This document shows positions 44,269 through 52,284 of a stretch of 64,000 nt of DNA, one piece after another; the stretch's first letter is position 1, and the number at the start of each line of letters is the position of its first letter. The notes under the pieces are model-generated. The model was not told where the DNA came from and did no database searches. It saw only the letters and a program-made list of their open reading frames with translations. The position numbers and the translations under genes are program-made. Source of the stretch: JBFMFH01 sp040752275 (GTDB lineage: Bacteria; Acidobacteriota; Vicinamibacteria; Vicinamibacterales; JAKQTR01); contig JBFMFH010000017.1 in assembly GCA_040752275.1 (NCBI GenBank), positions 12,556-76,555 on the forward strand, written 5' to 3'.

Positions 44269-44793
44269 CTACTCGAGCGTGCGCATGAAGCGCCACTTCT
44301 TCCCGGGCCGCTTCGAGCGGACGGGGGCAGCCTTGCGGCGCTCGCGCGCATGGTGCGCTCTCTCGGCAAGCTCCTGACACTCCGCGCACGGTCGCGTCGC
44401 GAGGTCGGCCAGGGAGTAGCGACTCAGGACATCGCGGAGGTCGTTGGTGAGTGAGACCCAAACGGCTCGAGACGGGCAGGTCGGGCTGTGTTCGCACACC
44501 GATGGCAGATCCACGCAGTTCATCAGGCACAGGGGCCCGTCCGTCGCTTCGATCACCTCGCGGAGCGTGATGGTCTCCGGCAGGCGGGCAAGCGAGTAGC
44601 CCCCGACACGACCGATGCGGCCCTTGATGAGCGCCGCCCGCCGGAGCGGCCGGGCGATCTGTTCCAGGTACCGCCAGGGCAGACCCGTGCGCTCCGCGAC
44701 CTGTCTGAGTCCCAAAGGCCGATTGTCGGTGACGTGGCAGGCCAGTTGCGTGAGCAACTGGATGCCGTACCGCCCTCGCGTGTTCATCCTCAT
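44269..44793 (-). CDS. Rrf2-family transcriptional regulator with Fe-S cysteine motif
   Basis: 174 residues. The winged-helix part has NTRGRYGIQLLTQLAC, LGLRQVAERTGLPWRYLEQI and GRIGRVGGYSLARLP. The C-terminal region holds four or more cysteines (LCLMNCVDLPSVCEHSPTC), the pattern by which Rrf2 proteins such as IscR, NsrR and RsrR bind Fe-S clusters. The C-terminus adds a basic tail. It diverges from the Hdr/hydrogenase operon, so control of that operon by redox or iron-sulfur status is likely. ATG at 44793 is used; ATG 44787 is possible. Confidence 0.87.
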   Translation of the reverse strand: MRMNTRGRYGIQLLTQLACHVTDNRPLGLRQVAERTGLPWRYLEQIARPLRRAALIKGRIGRVGGYSLARLPETITLREVIEATDGPLCLMNCVDLPSVCEHSPTCPSRAVWVSLTNDLRDVLSRYSLADLATRPCAECQELAERAHHARERRKAAPVRSKRPGKKWRFMRTLE

Positions 44794-44802
44794 AGCGCCT
44801 AT

Positions 44803-44831
44803 TTCCTACTCCGATACTCGGTGTCCGTCAA
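44803..44831 (-). promoter_or_regulatory. Probable sigma70 promoter of the Rrf2 gene
   Basis: On the minus strand TTGACG (44831-44826) and TAGGAA (44808-44803) are spaced by 17 bp. The predicted transcription start falls just before the start codon, so the mRNA may be nearly leaderless. The direct repeat CCGAGTATCGGAGTAGG overlapping the spacer is a candidate operator for the regulator itself. Confidence 0.45.
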
Positions 44832-45033
44832 GCGTTGTTGCACGAGCGAGGGCGCGACATCTGGGGCGGTGCACGCCGGAGGACATTGCCTAATTGCCCT
44901 ATCAAGTCACTCGGCATTTGGCCTTGCATCTGGTGCATGCCGGCCGTACGCTTATCCTGACGCTAGCTGGCGGCCTTCCCCGGTCCACGGCAGTATGTGG
45001 GCCACCGCCGTCCCCCCGAGCGGCTGCGCGCGT

Positions 45034-45067
45034 GCATGCGTCCGGCACGCGCGTGCCGCCGGCATGC
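45034..45067. promoter_or_regulatory. 34-bp inverted repeat in the leader of the hydrogenase operon
   Basis: GCATGC at 45034-45039 pairs with GCATGC at 45062-45067, and the core CGGCACGCGCGTGCCG (45043-45058) is a perfect 16-bp palindrome. With three mismatches per arm the whole element can form a very stable hairpin in RNA or a regulator-binding dyad in DNA. It is not followed by a T-run, so an intrinsic terminator is unlikely. Confidence 0.6.
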
Positions 45068-45169
45068 AGCCTGGCGCCGTCCCCCGTGAGCAGCCCCGCG
45101 ACGTGTGCGGATCATGGTTGTGAGCGGTCCACCCGAGACATCCCTCGTCAGTCGTGAGGAGGTGCGGTC

Positions 45170-45745
45170 GTGCGAAACGCGACGACCCACTGCCGGTACG
45201 CCGAGGATGTGAATCCTGCGTTCCCGGCGGAGATCATGGCGAAACTTGGCGGCGAGGCGCTGCGTGACTGCATCCAGTGCGGGACGTGCAGCGGCGCCTG
45301 CCCGATGTCGGTGCACATGGATCTGACCCCGCGGCAACTGATCGCGCTCACCCGCTCGGGTCTCGAACGCGATGTGCTCCAGTCGGCCACACCCTGGTTG
45401 TGCGCCTCGTGCTACGAGTGCCAGGTTCGATGCCCCAGAGGCATCAAGGTCACCGACGTGATGTACGCCATCAAACGACGCGCCATCGAGAAGGGCCTGT
45501 ATCCGAAACGGTTCCCCATTCCCGTGCTGGCGCGATCGTTCCACGACATGGTCGCGCGGCACGGGCGCAACTCCGAGTCGCGGCTCGTGATCCAACTGGC
45601 GTTGAAGACGAATCCTCTGGGCCTGCTGAGAATGCCCCCGCTGGGCATCAGGCTCCTGCGGACGGGCCGCATGGTGCTCGGCCAGGAGCGCGTCAAGAAC
45701 CGCGAGCAGCTCAAAGCCATGCTCGACGCCGTGGAGGAGTCGTGA
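45170..45745 (+). CDS. hdrC: HdrC-like heterodisulfide reductase iron-sulfur subunit
   Basis: 191 residues from GTG 45170 with a strong GAGGAGG box. Two [4Fe-4S] ferredoxin motifs, CIQCGTCSGACP and CASCYECQVRCPRG, match HdrC, the electron-transfer subunit that links HdrA to HdrB. No membrane segment, so the soluble type. HdrC usually travels with HdrB, as here (1-bp gap). First gene of the operon. Confidence 0.93.
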   Translation: MRNATTHCRYAEDVNPAFPAEIMAKLGGEALRDCIQCGTCSGACPMSVHMDLTPRQLIALTRSGLERDVLQSATPWLCASCYECQVRCPRGIKVTDVMYAIKRRAIEKGLYPKRFPIPVLARSFHDMVARHGRNSESRLVIQLALKTNPLGLLRMPPLGIRLLRTGRMVLGQERVKNREQLKAMLDAVEES

Positions 45746-45746
45746 C

Positions 45747-46613
45747 ATGACCACGTACACCTACTACCCCGGCTGTTCGCTCACCGGGCTCGGCAAACCA
45801 TACGACGAGTCGCTGCGGGCGGTCTTCGGCCATCTCGAGTTGGTGCTCGAGGAGCTCGAGGACTGGAACTGCTGCGGCGCGACATCGTACATGTCGCTCC
45901 GCCAGCAGAAGGCCGTGGCCCTCGCCGCCAGGAATCTGGCACTCGCCGAACAGACCGGCCGCGAGCTGGTCGCGCCGTGCGCCGCATGCTATCTCGTGCT
46001 CATCAAGGCGCAGCACGCCATCGCCGAGTACCCCCACGTCGCCGAGAAGGTGCGGAGGGGCCTGACGACCGCCGGTCTCTCCTATTCCGGCCGCCTGTCG
46101 GTGCGACACCCGCTCGACATCCTCGTGAACGACGTCGATCCCGCGTTGATCACGGCGAAGGTGGTGCGACCGCTGGCCGACTTCCGTGTGGCGCCGTACT
46201 ACGGCTGCCAGGTCATCCGCCCCTACGGCACCTTCGACGATCCGCTGCGTCCCTCGTCGCTGGACCGGCTGATGCGTCTGCTGGGAGCGACTGTCGTCGA
46301 CTACCCGCTGAAAGCGCGCTGCTGCGGCGGGTCCCTGATGGGCACGATGGAGGACATCGGCATCCGGCTCAACTTCCTGTTGCTCAAGGAAGCCAAGAGC
46401 CGTGGCGCGAACGTGGTCACCACGGTCTGTCCCCTGTGCCAATTCAACCTCGAGGCGTACCAGGACAAGATGACGCACACCTTCAAAGAAGATGTGCATC
46501 TGTCGGTGGCCTATTTCACCCAGCTCATGGGCATCGCCTTCGGCCTTCGGCCCGCGGCGCTGGGTCTCCACAGGAACTTTGTCACGGCGGCCCCGCTGCC
46601 GGTGACGGCGTAG
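45747..46613 (+). CDS. hdrB: HdrB-like heterodisulfide reductase catalytic subunit
   Basis: 288 residues. Two CCG cysteine domains typical of HdrB: DWNCCGATSYMS with APCAACY, and YYGCQVI, KARCCGGSLMG with CPLCQFN. In methanogens these bind the two noncubane [4Fe-4S] clusters that cleave the heterodisulfide CoM-S-S-CoB. Bacterial homologues work on other or unknown disulfides. The PGCS segment near the N-terminus is conserved. Coupled to hdrC. Confidence 0.92.
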   Translation: MTTYTYYPGCSLTGLGKPYDESLRAVFGHLELVLEELEDWNCCGATSYMSLRQQKAVALAARNLALAEQTGRELVAPCAACYLVLIKAQHAIAEYPHVAEKVRRGLTTAGLSYSGRLSVRHPLDILVNDVDPALITAKVVRPLADFRVAPYYGCQVIRPYGTFDDPLRPSSLDRLMRLLGATVVDYPLKARCCGGSLMGTMEDIGIRLNFLLLKEAKSRGANVVTTVCPLCQFNLEAYQDKMTHTFKEDVHLSVAYFTQLMGIAFGLRPAALGLHRNFVTAAPLPVTA

Positions 46614-46634
46614 GGCCGGAGGGGAGAGCGTGCT

Positions 46635-47486
46635 ATGCCAGCCGACGACACCTGCCGCATCGGCGTCTACATCTGCCACTGCGGCCTGAACATCGCGGGC
46701 CGTGTGGATGTCCAGGCTCTCGAGCGGTACGCCGCCACGCTGCCGAAGGTCGTGCTCGCGAAGACCTACAAGTTCATGTGCTCCGACCCGGGCCAGCAGC
46801 TCATCAAGGATGACCTCGACCGCCGCGGCATCACACACCTCGTCGTCGCGTCGTGCTCGCCACTGATGCACGAACCGACCTTCCGCGCCGTGCTCAAGGA
46901 CAAGGGCGTGAACCCCTACCTGTACCAGATGGTCAACATCCGCGAGCAGGTCTCGTGGGTCACAGCCGACGCGGACCGGGCCACCCGCAAAGCCCGGCTG
47001 CTCCTCACCGCGGCCGTGCGCCGGGTGGCGCTGCACCATGCGCTCGAACGGTCGAAGACCCCGATCAACCCCAACGTTCTCATCGTCGGTGGTGGCATCG
47101 CGGGCATCTCGGCGGCGCTGACGATGGCGGAGGCCGGCAAGCAGGTGTACCTGGTCGAGCGCGAGCCGAGCATCGGCGGCCACATGGCACATTTCGACAA
47201 GACCTTCCCCACGCTCGACTGCGCGGCCTGCATCCTGACGCCGAAGATGACGCAGGTCGGCAAGCATCCGAACATTCACCTCATGGCGTACAGCGAGGTC
47301 GAGGCCGTCAGCGGCTTCATCGGGAACTTCACAGTGAAGGTCAGGCGCAAGGCCAGCTACGTGGATACGGACACCTGCACGGGATGCGGCACGTGCTGGG
47401 AGACGTGTCCGGCGCGCCGCATTCCGGCGACGCGCGTGATGCGCAAGGGCTCGCAGGTGATCGGCCAGACGACGGTGCCGGCCTGA
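46635..47486 (+). CDS. hdrA: HdrA N-terminal half (split HdrA, FAD-binding part)
   Basis: 283 residues covering only the first half of HdrA. Residues 1-140 are the N-terminal domain (YICHCGLNIAG, MCSDPGQQLI, VVASCSPLMHEPTFR, NIREQVSW). The FAD-binding Rossmann segment follows (VLIVGGGIAGISAALTMAE, KTFPTLDCAACILTPKM). It stops just after the first inserted ferredoxin motif (CTGCGTCWETCP). The expected second half, starting around PIYIPTMQAVP, is found fused to a NuoG-like domain at 54140-55891. Spacing to hdrB is 21 bp with GGAGGGGAG upstream. Confidence 0.9.
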   Translation: MPADDTCRIGVYICHCGLNIAGRVDVQALERYAATLPKVVLAKTYKFMCSDPGQQLIKDDLDRRGITHLVVASCSPLMHEPTFRAVLKDKGVNPYLYQMVNIREQVSWVTADADRATRKARLLLTAAVRRVALHHALERSKTPINPNVLIVGGGIAGISAALTMAEAGKQVYLVEREPSIGGHMAHFDKTFPTLDCAACILTPKMTQVGKHPNIHLMAYSEVEAVSGFIGNFTVKVRRKASYVDTDTCTGCGTCWETCPARRIPATRVMRKGSQVIGQTTVPA

Positions 47487-47515
47487 CGGCACCGACCCCG
47501 GAAGGGACGACACGA

Positions 47516-47944
47516 ATGGATCTCACGCCGGCACTCGGACCTCGCCCGCCCGCCTCCGAGACGGGAGAATCCGGGCTCACGCTGGACGAGGTCCGCCAGG
47601 TGCTCGATGCCGAGACCATCTGGTGCCCGGAGCCGTCTGTCCGCGCCGAGTGGGTGGTGGCTGCGGATCTGATGAGCGATGTGCTGATCTGCCAGGCTCC
47701 CGGGCGACTCCTCCTCACGAGCCTGGTGAACCAGCAGGCGATCCGCACGGCCGCGATCATGGACTTCGCGGGCGTGGTCTTCGTCAGGGGCAAGTCGCCG
47801 CGCGCCGACGTGGTCGAGCTGGCACAGGAGAAGCGGGTGCCCGTGTTCGTCACGGCGCTCCCGACGTTCGAGGCCGCCGGCGTCCTGTACGCGGCCCTGC
47901 GGGCGCGCACCGGGACCCGCGACGGGACGTCATGCGATGGATGA
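47516..47944 (+). CDS. DRTGG-domain protein (first copy)
   Basis: 142 residues from ATG 47516. A DRTGG-like core follows a short N-terminal tail: LTLDEVRQVLDAETIW, VAADLMSDVLICQA, LLLTSLVNQQAIRTAAIMD and VVFVRGKSPRADVVELA. Stand-alone proteins of this type accompany hydrogenase HydABC clusters in clostridia, where they are believed to act in signalling. GGAAGGG lies before the start. The next gene starts within its last 8 bp. Confidence 0.8.
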   Translation: MDLTPALGPRPPASETGESGLTLDEVRQVLDAETIWCPEPSVRAEWVVAADLMSDVLICQAPGRLLLTSLVNQQAIRTAAIMDFAGVVFVRGKSPRADVVELAQEKRVPVFVTALPTFEAAGVLYAALRARTGTRDGTSCDG

Positions 47945-48365
47945 CCGGCAGTTCGTACGGACCTACGTGGTCACCGGAGGCGATTTTCAGGGTGGCGGAC
48001 GGATGTCGACCGACATCAAGGACACCCTTAAGGACCTCGGGTTCCCGCCGGCCCTGATTCGGCGGGTGGCCATTGCCGCCTACGAGGCCGAGATGAACGT
48101 GGTCATGTATGCGCGGTCCGCTACCGTGACGCTCCGGGTCACTCCGGACTGCATCGGGCTCGAGGTGATCGACCAGGGGTCGGGCATTCCGGACGTGCCC
48201 CTGGCCATGCAGGAGGGGTACTCCACGGCGACGGCCGAGATGCGCGAGATGGGCTTCGGTGCCGGCATGGGACTGCCGAACATCAAGCGGAACGCCGACG
48301 AGTTCGTGATCGCCTCCGAAGTCGGGCGCGGAACCGACCTGGCCATCCGCGTCCGCGTGCACTGA
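47937..48365 (+). CDS. RsbW/SpoIIAB-like ATPase (serine-kinase-type)
   Basis: 142 residues. The GHKL-type ATPase motifs are clear: N-box IAAYEAEMNVVMYA, G1 VIDQGSGIPDV and G2 GAGMGLPNIKRNADEF. It lacks a dimerisation/phosphoacceptor His domain, as in anti-sigma-factor kinases. Genes like this lie between DRTGG and [FeFe]-hydrogenase-like sensor genes in several anaerobes. An 8-bp overlap with the DRTGG gene implies translational coupling. Partner protein is not identified. Confidence 0.85.
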   Translation: MDDRQFVRTYVVTGGDFQGGGRMSTDIKDTLKDLGFPPALIRRVAIAAYEAEMNVVMYARSATVTLRVTPDCIGLEVIDQGSGIPDVPLAMQEGYSTATAEMREMGFGAGMGLPNIKRNADEFVIASEVGRGTDLAIRVRVH

Positions 48366-48366
48366 G

Positions 48367-49707
48367 ATGGGCACCGACGCCTACCATTCGATTCGTTTCG
48401 ACGGCAACCTGTGCAACGGCTGCGTGGCCTGCATGCGTGTGTGCCCGACCCAGGCGATCCGCGTCCGGCACCAGCGTGCCGTGATGCTCGAGGACCGGTG
48501 CATCGACTGCTGCGAATGCCTGAAGGCGTGCAAGCGCTCCGCCATCATTCCGTTGACCGAGTCCCCGTCGACGCTGCCCGACTTCGAGTACTCGGTTGCG
48601 GTTCCGTCGCCGGCGCTCTACACGCAGTACGACAGGGACGTGACGCCCGGCGTGATCCTCCAGGCCCTGCGCGAGAGCGGCTTCGACGATGCCGCCACGC
48701 TCTCGTGGGCGTGCGAAGCGGTCACGCGGGCCATTGAGTACTACCTCGATGCCTACCGTGGACCTTTTCCGCTCATCTCATCCTTCTGCCCGTCGGTGGT
48801 CCGCCTCGTCCAGGTGAAGTACCCGGATCTGCTCGGCCAGTTGCTCCCCGTGCTCTCGCCCCGCGAAGTCGCGGCCCGCGAAGCCAAGCGGCGGAAGTCC
48901 GAGGAGCTGGCCGTCGGGATGGATCAGGTTGGCACCGTCTACCTGACGCCGTGCCCGGCCAAGATGGTGTCCATCGCCGATCACCCCGGGATGGAACGGT
49001 CCTACATCAACTCGGCCGTGGCCATCAGCGATATCTTCCCGCTCCTCGCACCCGTTATCCGGGAGATCCAGACCACCCGCGCCCGCGTCGATCAGCGCGA
49101 GACGGCGGCCGGGTTGGGCTGGGCATTCTCGATAGGCTTGCCCAGTTCGCTCCCGGCGGAGGATACCCTCTCGGTGTGGGGTCTGCCGAACGTGCTGAGG
49201 ACTCTCGATGACATCGAGAAGGGCAGACTGGGACGCTACGCGTTCATCGAGTGCCATGCCTGCCCCGAAGGCTGTGTGAGCGGAGCGCTGACCGTCGAGA
49301 ATCCCTACGTCGCCCGGGCACGCGCCATCCGCCTGCAGCAGTCCCTGCCGCGGCGCGCCCTGATCGATGAAGCCGACGTCAGGGAGCGGTTCGCACGCCA
49401 CGAGTTCCACACCCCCGTGCCGTTCAAGGCGCGCCCGTCGAGTCCGCTCGACCGGGACATCGAGCGCGCCATCGTCAAGATGAAGCAGCGCGACCACCTC
49501 GCCGCCGACTTGCCCGGAATCGACTGCGGCGCGTGCGGCGCGCCGACGTGCGCGGCGTTTGCCGAGGATGTCGTGACAGGCGCCGCAGAGCAGGCGGACT
49601 GCGTGTTTGTCCGGGTCGCGCGGATTCAGGACGCGGTGCAGGAGCTTGTGGCACTGGTGCGGCACTCGGACAAGGGCGCCGGTCCGACGCGTGAGGGGCG
49701 CCTATGA
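48367..49707 (+). CDS. [FeFe]-hydrogenase-like sensory protein (HydS/group D-like) with two ferredoxin motifs
   Basis: 446 residues. Residues 12-60 hold two [4Fe-4S] motifs (CNGCVACMRVCP, CIDCCECLKACK). The H-cluster domain follows: L1-like SSFCPSV (Cys141), L2-like TPCPAK (Cys196) and L3-like ECHACPEGCVSGA (Cys299, Cys303), all four cluster cysteines kept. The proton-transfer cysteine preceding Cys141 is Phe, and the L3 Met is His297, changes typical of sensory rather than catalytic homologues. The last 60 residues carry DCGACGAPTCAAF and a fourth Cys, a further Fe-S site. I infer an H2 or redox sensor for the operon. Confidence 0.82.
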   Translation: MGTDAYHSIRFDGNLCNGCVACMRVCPTQAIRVRHQRAVMLEDRCIDCCECLKACKRSAIIPLTESPSTLPDFEYSVAVPSPALYTQYDRDVTPGVILQALRESGFDDAATLSWACEAVTRAIEYYLDAYRGPFPLISSFCPSVVRLVQVKYPDLLGQLLPVLSPREVAAREAKRRKSEELAVGMDQVGTVYLTPCPAKMVSIADHPGMERSYINSAVAISDIFPLLAPVIREIQTTRARVDQRETAAGLGWAFSIGLPSSLPAEDTLSVWGLPNVLRTLDDIEKGRLGRYAFIECHACPEGCVSGALTVENPYVARARAIRLQQSLPRRALIDEADVRERFARHEFHTPVPFKARPSSPLDRDIERAIVKMKQRDHLAADLPGIDCGACGAPTCAAFAEDVVTGAAEQADCVFVRVARIQDAVQELVALVRHSDKGAGPTREGRL

Positions 49708-50051
49708 CGGTAGCGGAGGTGGCGGCACGGCTCGACGCAGCCACGATGACGGCAATCCCCGTCTCGCGGCCCGTACTCGGCGGGTACGCCTCCGATCTCT
49801 TGTCGGACGTCATGGCGAATGCCCGCGAAGGCGATGTGTGGGTGACGTTGCAGAAGCACGTCAACGTGGTCGCCGTCGCCCAACTCGTGAACCTGGCGGC
49901 CATCGTGCTGGTGCACGGCCGCAAGCCGGATCCGGACACCGTCGCCCGGGCAAACGAACATGGGGTCCCGATTCTGGTCACCGCTTGCTCCGCATTCGAG
50001 GCGGTGGGCCGGCTCTGGGAATCCGGTCTTCGTGGCCGAGGTGCGCCCTGA
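49704..50051 (+). CDS. DRTGG-domain protein (second copy)
   Basis: 115 residues, smaller than the first copy but alike: MTVAEVAARLDAATM, GGYASDLLSDVMANAREGDVW, NVVAVAQLVNLAAIVLVHGRKP and VPILVTACSAFEAVGRL. Its start overlaps the HydS-like gene (ATGA) and it ends 2 bp before the PHP gene. Two such proteins flanking an H-cluster sensor suggests they form part of one relay. Function is unproven. Confidence 0.78.
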   Translation: MTVAEVAARLDAATMTAIPVSRPVLGGYASDLLSDVMANAREGDVWVTLQKHVNVVAVAQLVNLAAIVLVHGRKPDPDTVARANEHGVPILVTACSAFEAVGRLWESGLRGRGAP

Positions 50052-50053
50052 GG

Positions 50054-51352
50054 GTGTATCGCCTCGACATGCACGTGCACACCTGTCTCTCACCGTGCGG
50101 GGACCTCGATATGCACCCGTCGGCCATCGTGGACGCGGGGGCGGGCGCGAATCTGCACGGCCTGGCGGTGTGCGACCACCATGCCGCCGACAACCTGCCA
50201 GCCGTGCAGCGGGCCGGGAAGGCGCGAGGGCTGGCGGTACTGCCAGGCATGGAGATCACCACCGAAGAGGAGGTCCACCTGCTGGCCCTGCTGCCGGACG
50301 CGACCGCGGCCGGCGTTCTCCAGGCACGCGTCTCCGCTGTCCTGCCCGGGCGGAACGTTCCGGACATCTTCGGCCTCCAGGTGATCGCCAACGAGCGGGC
50401 AGAGGTGCTGGGCTTCAACGAGTCGCGCCTCGCGGGCGCCACCACCTGGAACCTCGAGCGGGCGGTCGACGAGATTCACCGAGTGGAGGGCCTGGCGATC
50501 GCCGCCCACGCCGATCGCGAACGATCGGGCATCGTCGGTCAGCTCGGGTTCGTGCCACCCGGACTGGCGCTCGATGCCATCGAAGTGTCGGCCGCCACGA
50601 CGTTCGACCTCGGCCGAGCACGGCTCGGGCTCCCGCTCGGCTTGCCGGTGGTCACCGGGTCCGACGCCCACGATCCCGCCAGTCTCGGCCGTGCGATCAC
50701 GTACTGGTACCTGGACGATGCCACCCCCCGTGAAGTGCGCCTGGCGCTGCGCGGCGAGGGTGGCCGGGCAGTGCTCGGAGGAGGGCGGCCGATGGAGGAC
50801 CTAGCGCTCCACATTCTGGATCTCGCCCGGAACGGCCTGGAGGCCGGGGCCACGCGGATCGAGATCGACGTCAGCGAGGACCTGGCCGGGAACCGCCTGA
50901 CGATCAGCGTGCGCGACAACGGCCGCGGCATGCACGCGCCGGTGGTGGCACGGGCGGCCGATCCGTTCTTCACCACGCGAGGGACCCGCGACGTCGGCCT
51001 GGGACTTCCGCTGCTGAAGCAGGCGGCGGAAGCCGCGCGGGGCGCGCTGCGGATCGATTCGGTCCCGGGCCAGGGCACCGTCACGACGGCCACCTTCGAA
51101 CACCGGCACGTCGACCGCGCTCCGCTCGGGGATCTCGAGACCACCGTGCTCGTCCTCATGGCGTCGAGCCCCGAGGTCGAGCTGGTCCTGACGCACCGCC
51201 GGAGTGCCCGAGCCTATACGCTGGCGTCGTCGGACCTCCGGGCGGCGTTGGGGGAATGCTCGTGGTCATCGCCAGAGGCGATCGCACTCGTGCGCGGCGC
51301 CATCCGGCATGGAGAAGCCAGCCTCGAGGAGCGAGGCCATGAAGGCAGCTGA
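50054..51352 (+). CDS. PHP-domain phosphoesterase fused to a GHKL ATPase
   Basis: 432 residues from GTG 50054 (ATG 50069 possible). Residues 1-240 are a PHP domain: RLDMHVHTCLSPCGDLDMHP, VCDHHAADN, VLPGMEITTEEEVHLLALL, IAAHADRE and GSDAHDP, giving the metal-binding His/Asp set. After MEDLALHILDLARNGLEAGA, residues 250-360 are an ATPase fold: VRDNGRGM and DVGLGLPLLKQAAEAARG. A strong AGGAGG-type box lies just before that internal ATG, so the C-terminal ATPase may also be translated alone. In clostridial hydrogenase loci these are separate genes; here they are fused. Confidence 0.82.
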   Translation: MYRLDMHVHTCLSPCGDLDMHPSAIVDAGAGANLHGLAVCDHHAADNLPAVQRAGKARGLAVLPGMEITTEEEVHLLALLPDATAAGVLQARVSAVLPGRNVPDIFGLQVIANERAEVLGFNESRLAGATTWNLERAVDEIHRVEGLAIAAHADRERSGIVGQLGFVPPGLALDAIEVSAATTFDLGRARLGLPLGLPVVTGSDAHDPASLGRAITYWYLDDATPREVRLALRGEGGRAVLGGGRPMEDLALHILDLARNGLEAGATRIEIDVSEDLAGNRLTISVRDNGRGMHAPVVARAADPFFTTRGTRDVGLGLPLLKQAAEAARGALRIDSVPGQGTVTTATFEHRHVDRAPLGDLETTVLVLMASSPEVELVLTHRRSARAYTLASSDLRAALGECSWSSPEAIALVRGAIRHGEASLEERGHEGS

Positions 51353-51376
51353 GTGGACGGCTGCAGGAGCCGAAGC

Positions 51377-51856
51377 ATGATGGACGTCGCGAAGGTCGAA
51401 CGGATTGTCGATCGTCACGGGCGGCGCCGGGAGCATCTGATCGCGATGCTGCTTGACTGCCAGGAGGAGTTCTACCACCTTCCGCGCGAGGTCATCGAGG
51501 CTGTCGCCTTCCGCGTGGAGGTGCCGGTGACGTCCGTCCTCAGTATCGCCACCTTCTTCCGGGCCTTCAGCCTGAAGCCGGTGGGCCGGCACCGGATCCA
51601 CGTCTGCATGGGCACGGCGTGCCACGTGCAGGGCGCGCCGCGGCTGCTCGACGCGATCACACGGGAGCTGGGGATTCACAAGGGCGAGACCACGCCGGAC
51701 CTCGAGTTCGGCCTCGACACGGTCAACTGCCTCGGGTGTTGCGGACTCGCCCCGGTGATCACCGTGGGCACGGACGTGCACGGCAAGATGAGGCAGACCA
51801 ACGTCCCGCGGATGCTCAGGAAGTACGTGAAGGACTACAAGCCGAAGGCGCACTGA
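51377..51856 (+). CDS. NuoE/HndA-like NADH dehydrogenase [2Fe-2S] subunit
   Basis: 159 residues from ATG 51377 (GCAGGAG upstream). The thioredoxin-like [2Fe-2S] site is CMGTACHVQGA with CLGCCGLAPV, matching NuoE/HydC. It passes electrons between the FMN protein and the partner. A frame from GTG 51353 adds 8 residues without support. It lies upstream of the HndB-like and NuoF genes, the order seen in HndABC. Confidence 0.93.
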   Translation: MMDVAKVERIVDRHGRRREHLIAMLLDCQEEFYHLPREVIEAVAFRVEVPVTSVLSIATFFRAFSLKPVGRHRIHVCMGTACHVQGAPRLLDAITRELGIHKGETTPDLEFGLDTVNCLGCCGLAPVITVGTDVHGKMRQTNVPRMLRKYVKDYKPKAH

Positions 51857-51878
51857 GACGTGCCGGGCGGGGAGGCGG

Positions 51879-52265
51879 ATGATGGCCAGACTGACGATTG
51901 ACGACCTCAAACGGATGCGGGATGCGGCAGCCCCCACGCTCACGCTTCGCACCGGGACGGCTCGGGCGAGAATCACCGTGCACATGGGCACGTGTGGCAT
52001 CGCCGCGGGCGCCCGCGACGTGATGGCCGCGCTGCTCAGGGAGATCGAGAGCCAGGGGATCTCGGACGTGATCGTGGCTGCCTCCGGCTGCGCGGGGCTG
52101 TGCAGTCAGGAGCCCATGGCCACCGTCGAGGTGCGGTCGATGGCTCCGGTGAAATACGCGAACCTGACGCCCGAGCGCATGTCTGCGGTGCTCCAGCAGC
52201 ACGTCCTGCGGGGTGAGATCGTCGCGGAGTTCGCGCTGGGGGCGGGCTGCGAGACCACCGGTTGA
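51879..52265 (+). CDS. HndB-like thioredoxin-fold [2Fe-2S] ferredoxin
   Basis: 128 residues, two adjacent ATG starts (51879 and 51882). The [2Fe-2S] motif is VHMGTCGIAAGARDV with AASGCAGLCSQEPM, matching HndB of the Desulfovibrio NADP-reducing hydrogenase. It is thought to mediate electron transfer between NuoE- and NuoF-like subunits. Placed between them here. Confidence 0.87.
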   Translation: MMARLTIDDLKRMRDAAAPTLTLRTGTARARITVHMGTCGIAAGARDVMAALLREIESQGISDVIVAASGCAGLCSQEPMATVEVRSMAPVKYANLTPERMSAVLQQHVLRGEIVAEFALGAGCETTG

Positions 52266-52284
52266 GACGAGGAGGCAGACGGAC

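Larger units (their letters stand above)
44794..45169. promoter_or_regulatory. Divergent regulatory gap (376 bp) between Rrf2 gene and hydrogenase operon
   Basis: The gap holds no coding sequence. A weak plus-strand promoter-like pair (TTGCAT at 44924-44929, TACGCT at 44947-44952, 17-bp spacer) could drive the operon. A large GC-rich inverted repeat lies at 45034-45067 within the expected leader, and the ribosome-binding site GAGGAGG (45156-45162) precedes hdrC. A sigma54-like pair near 44911-44928 is one base too widely spaced. Confidence 0.45.

Noticed and set aside
44911..44928. Sigma54-like pair CGGCAT and TTGCA upstream of hdrC
   Set aside because: Spacer between the two elements is one base too long; sigma54 promoters tolerate spacing changes poorly.
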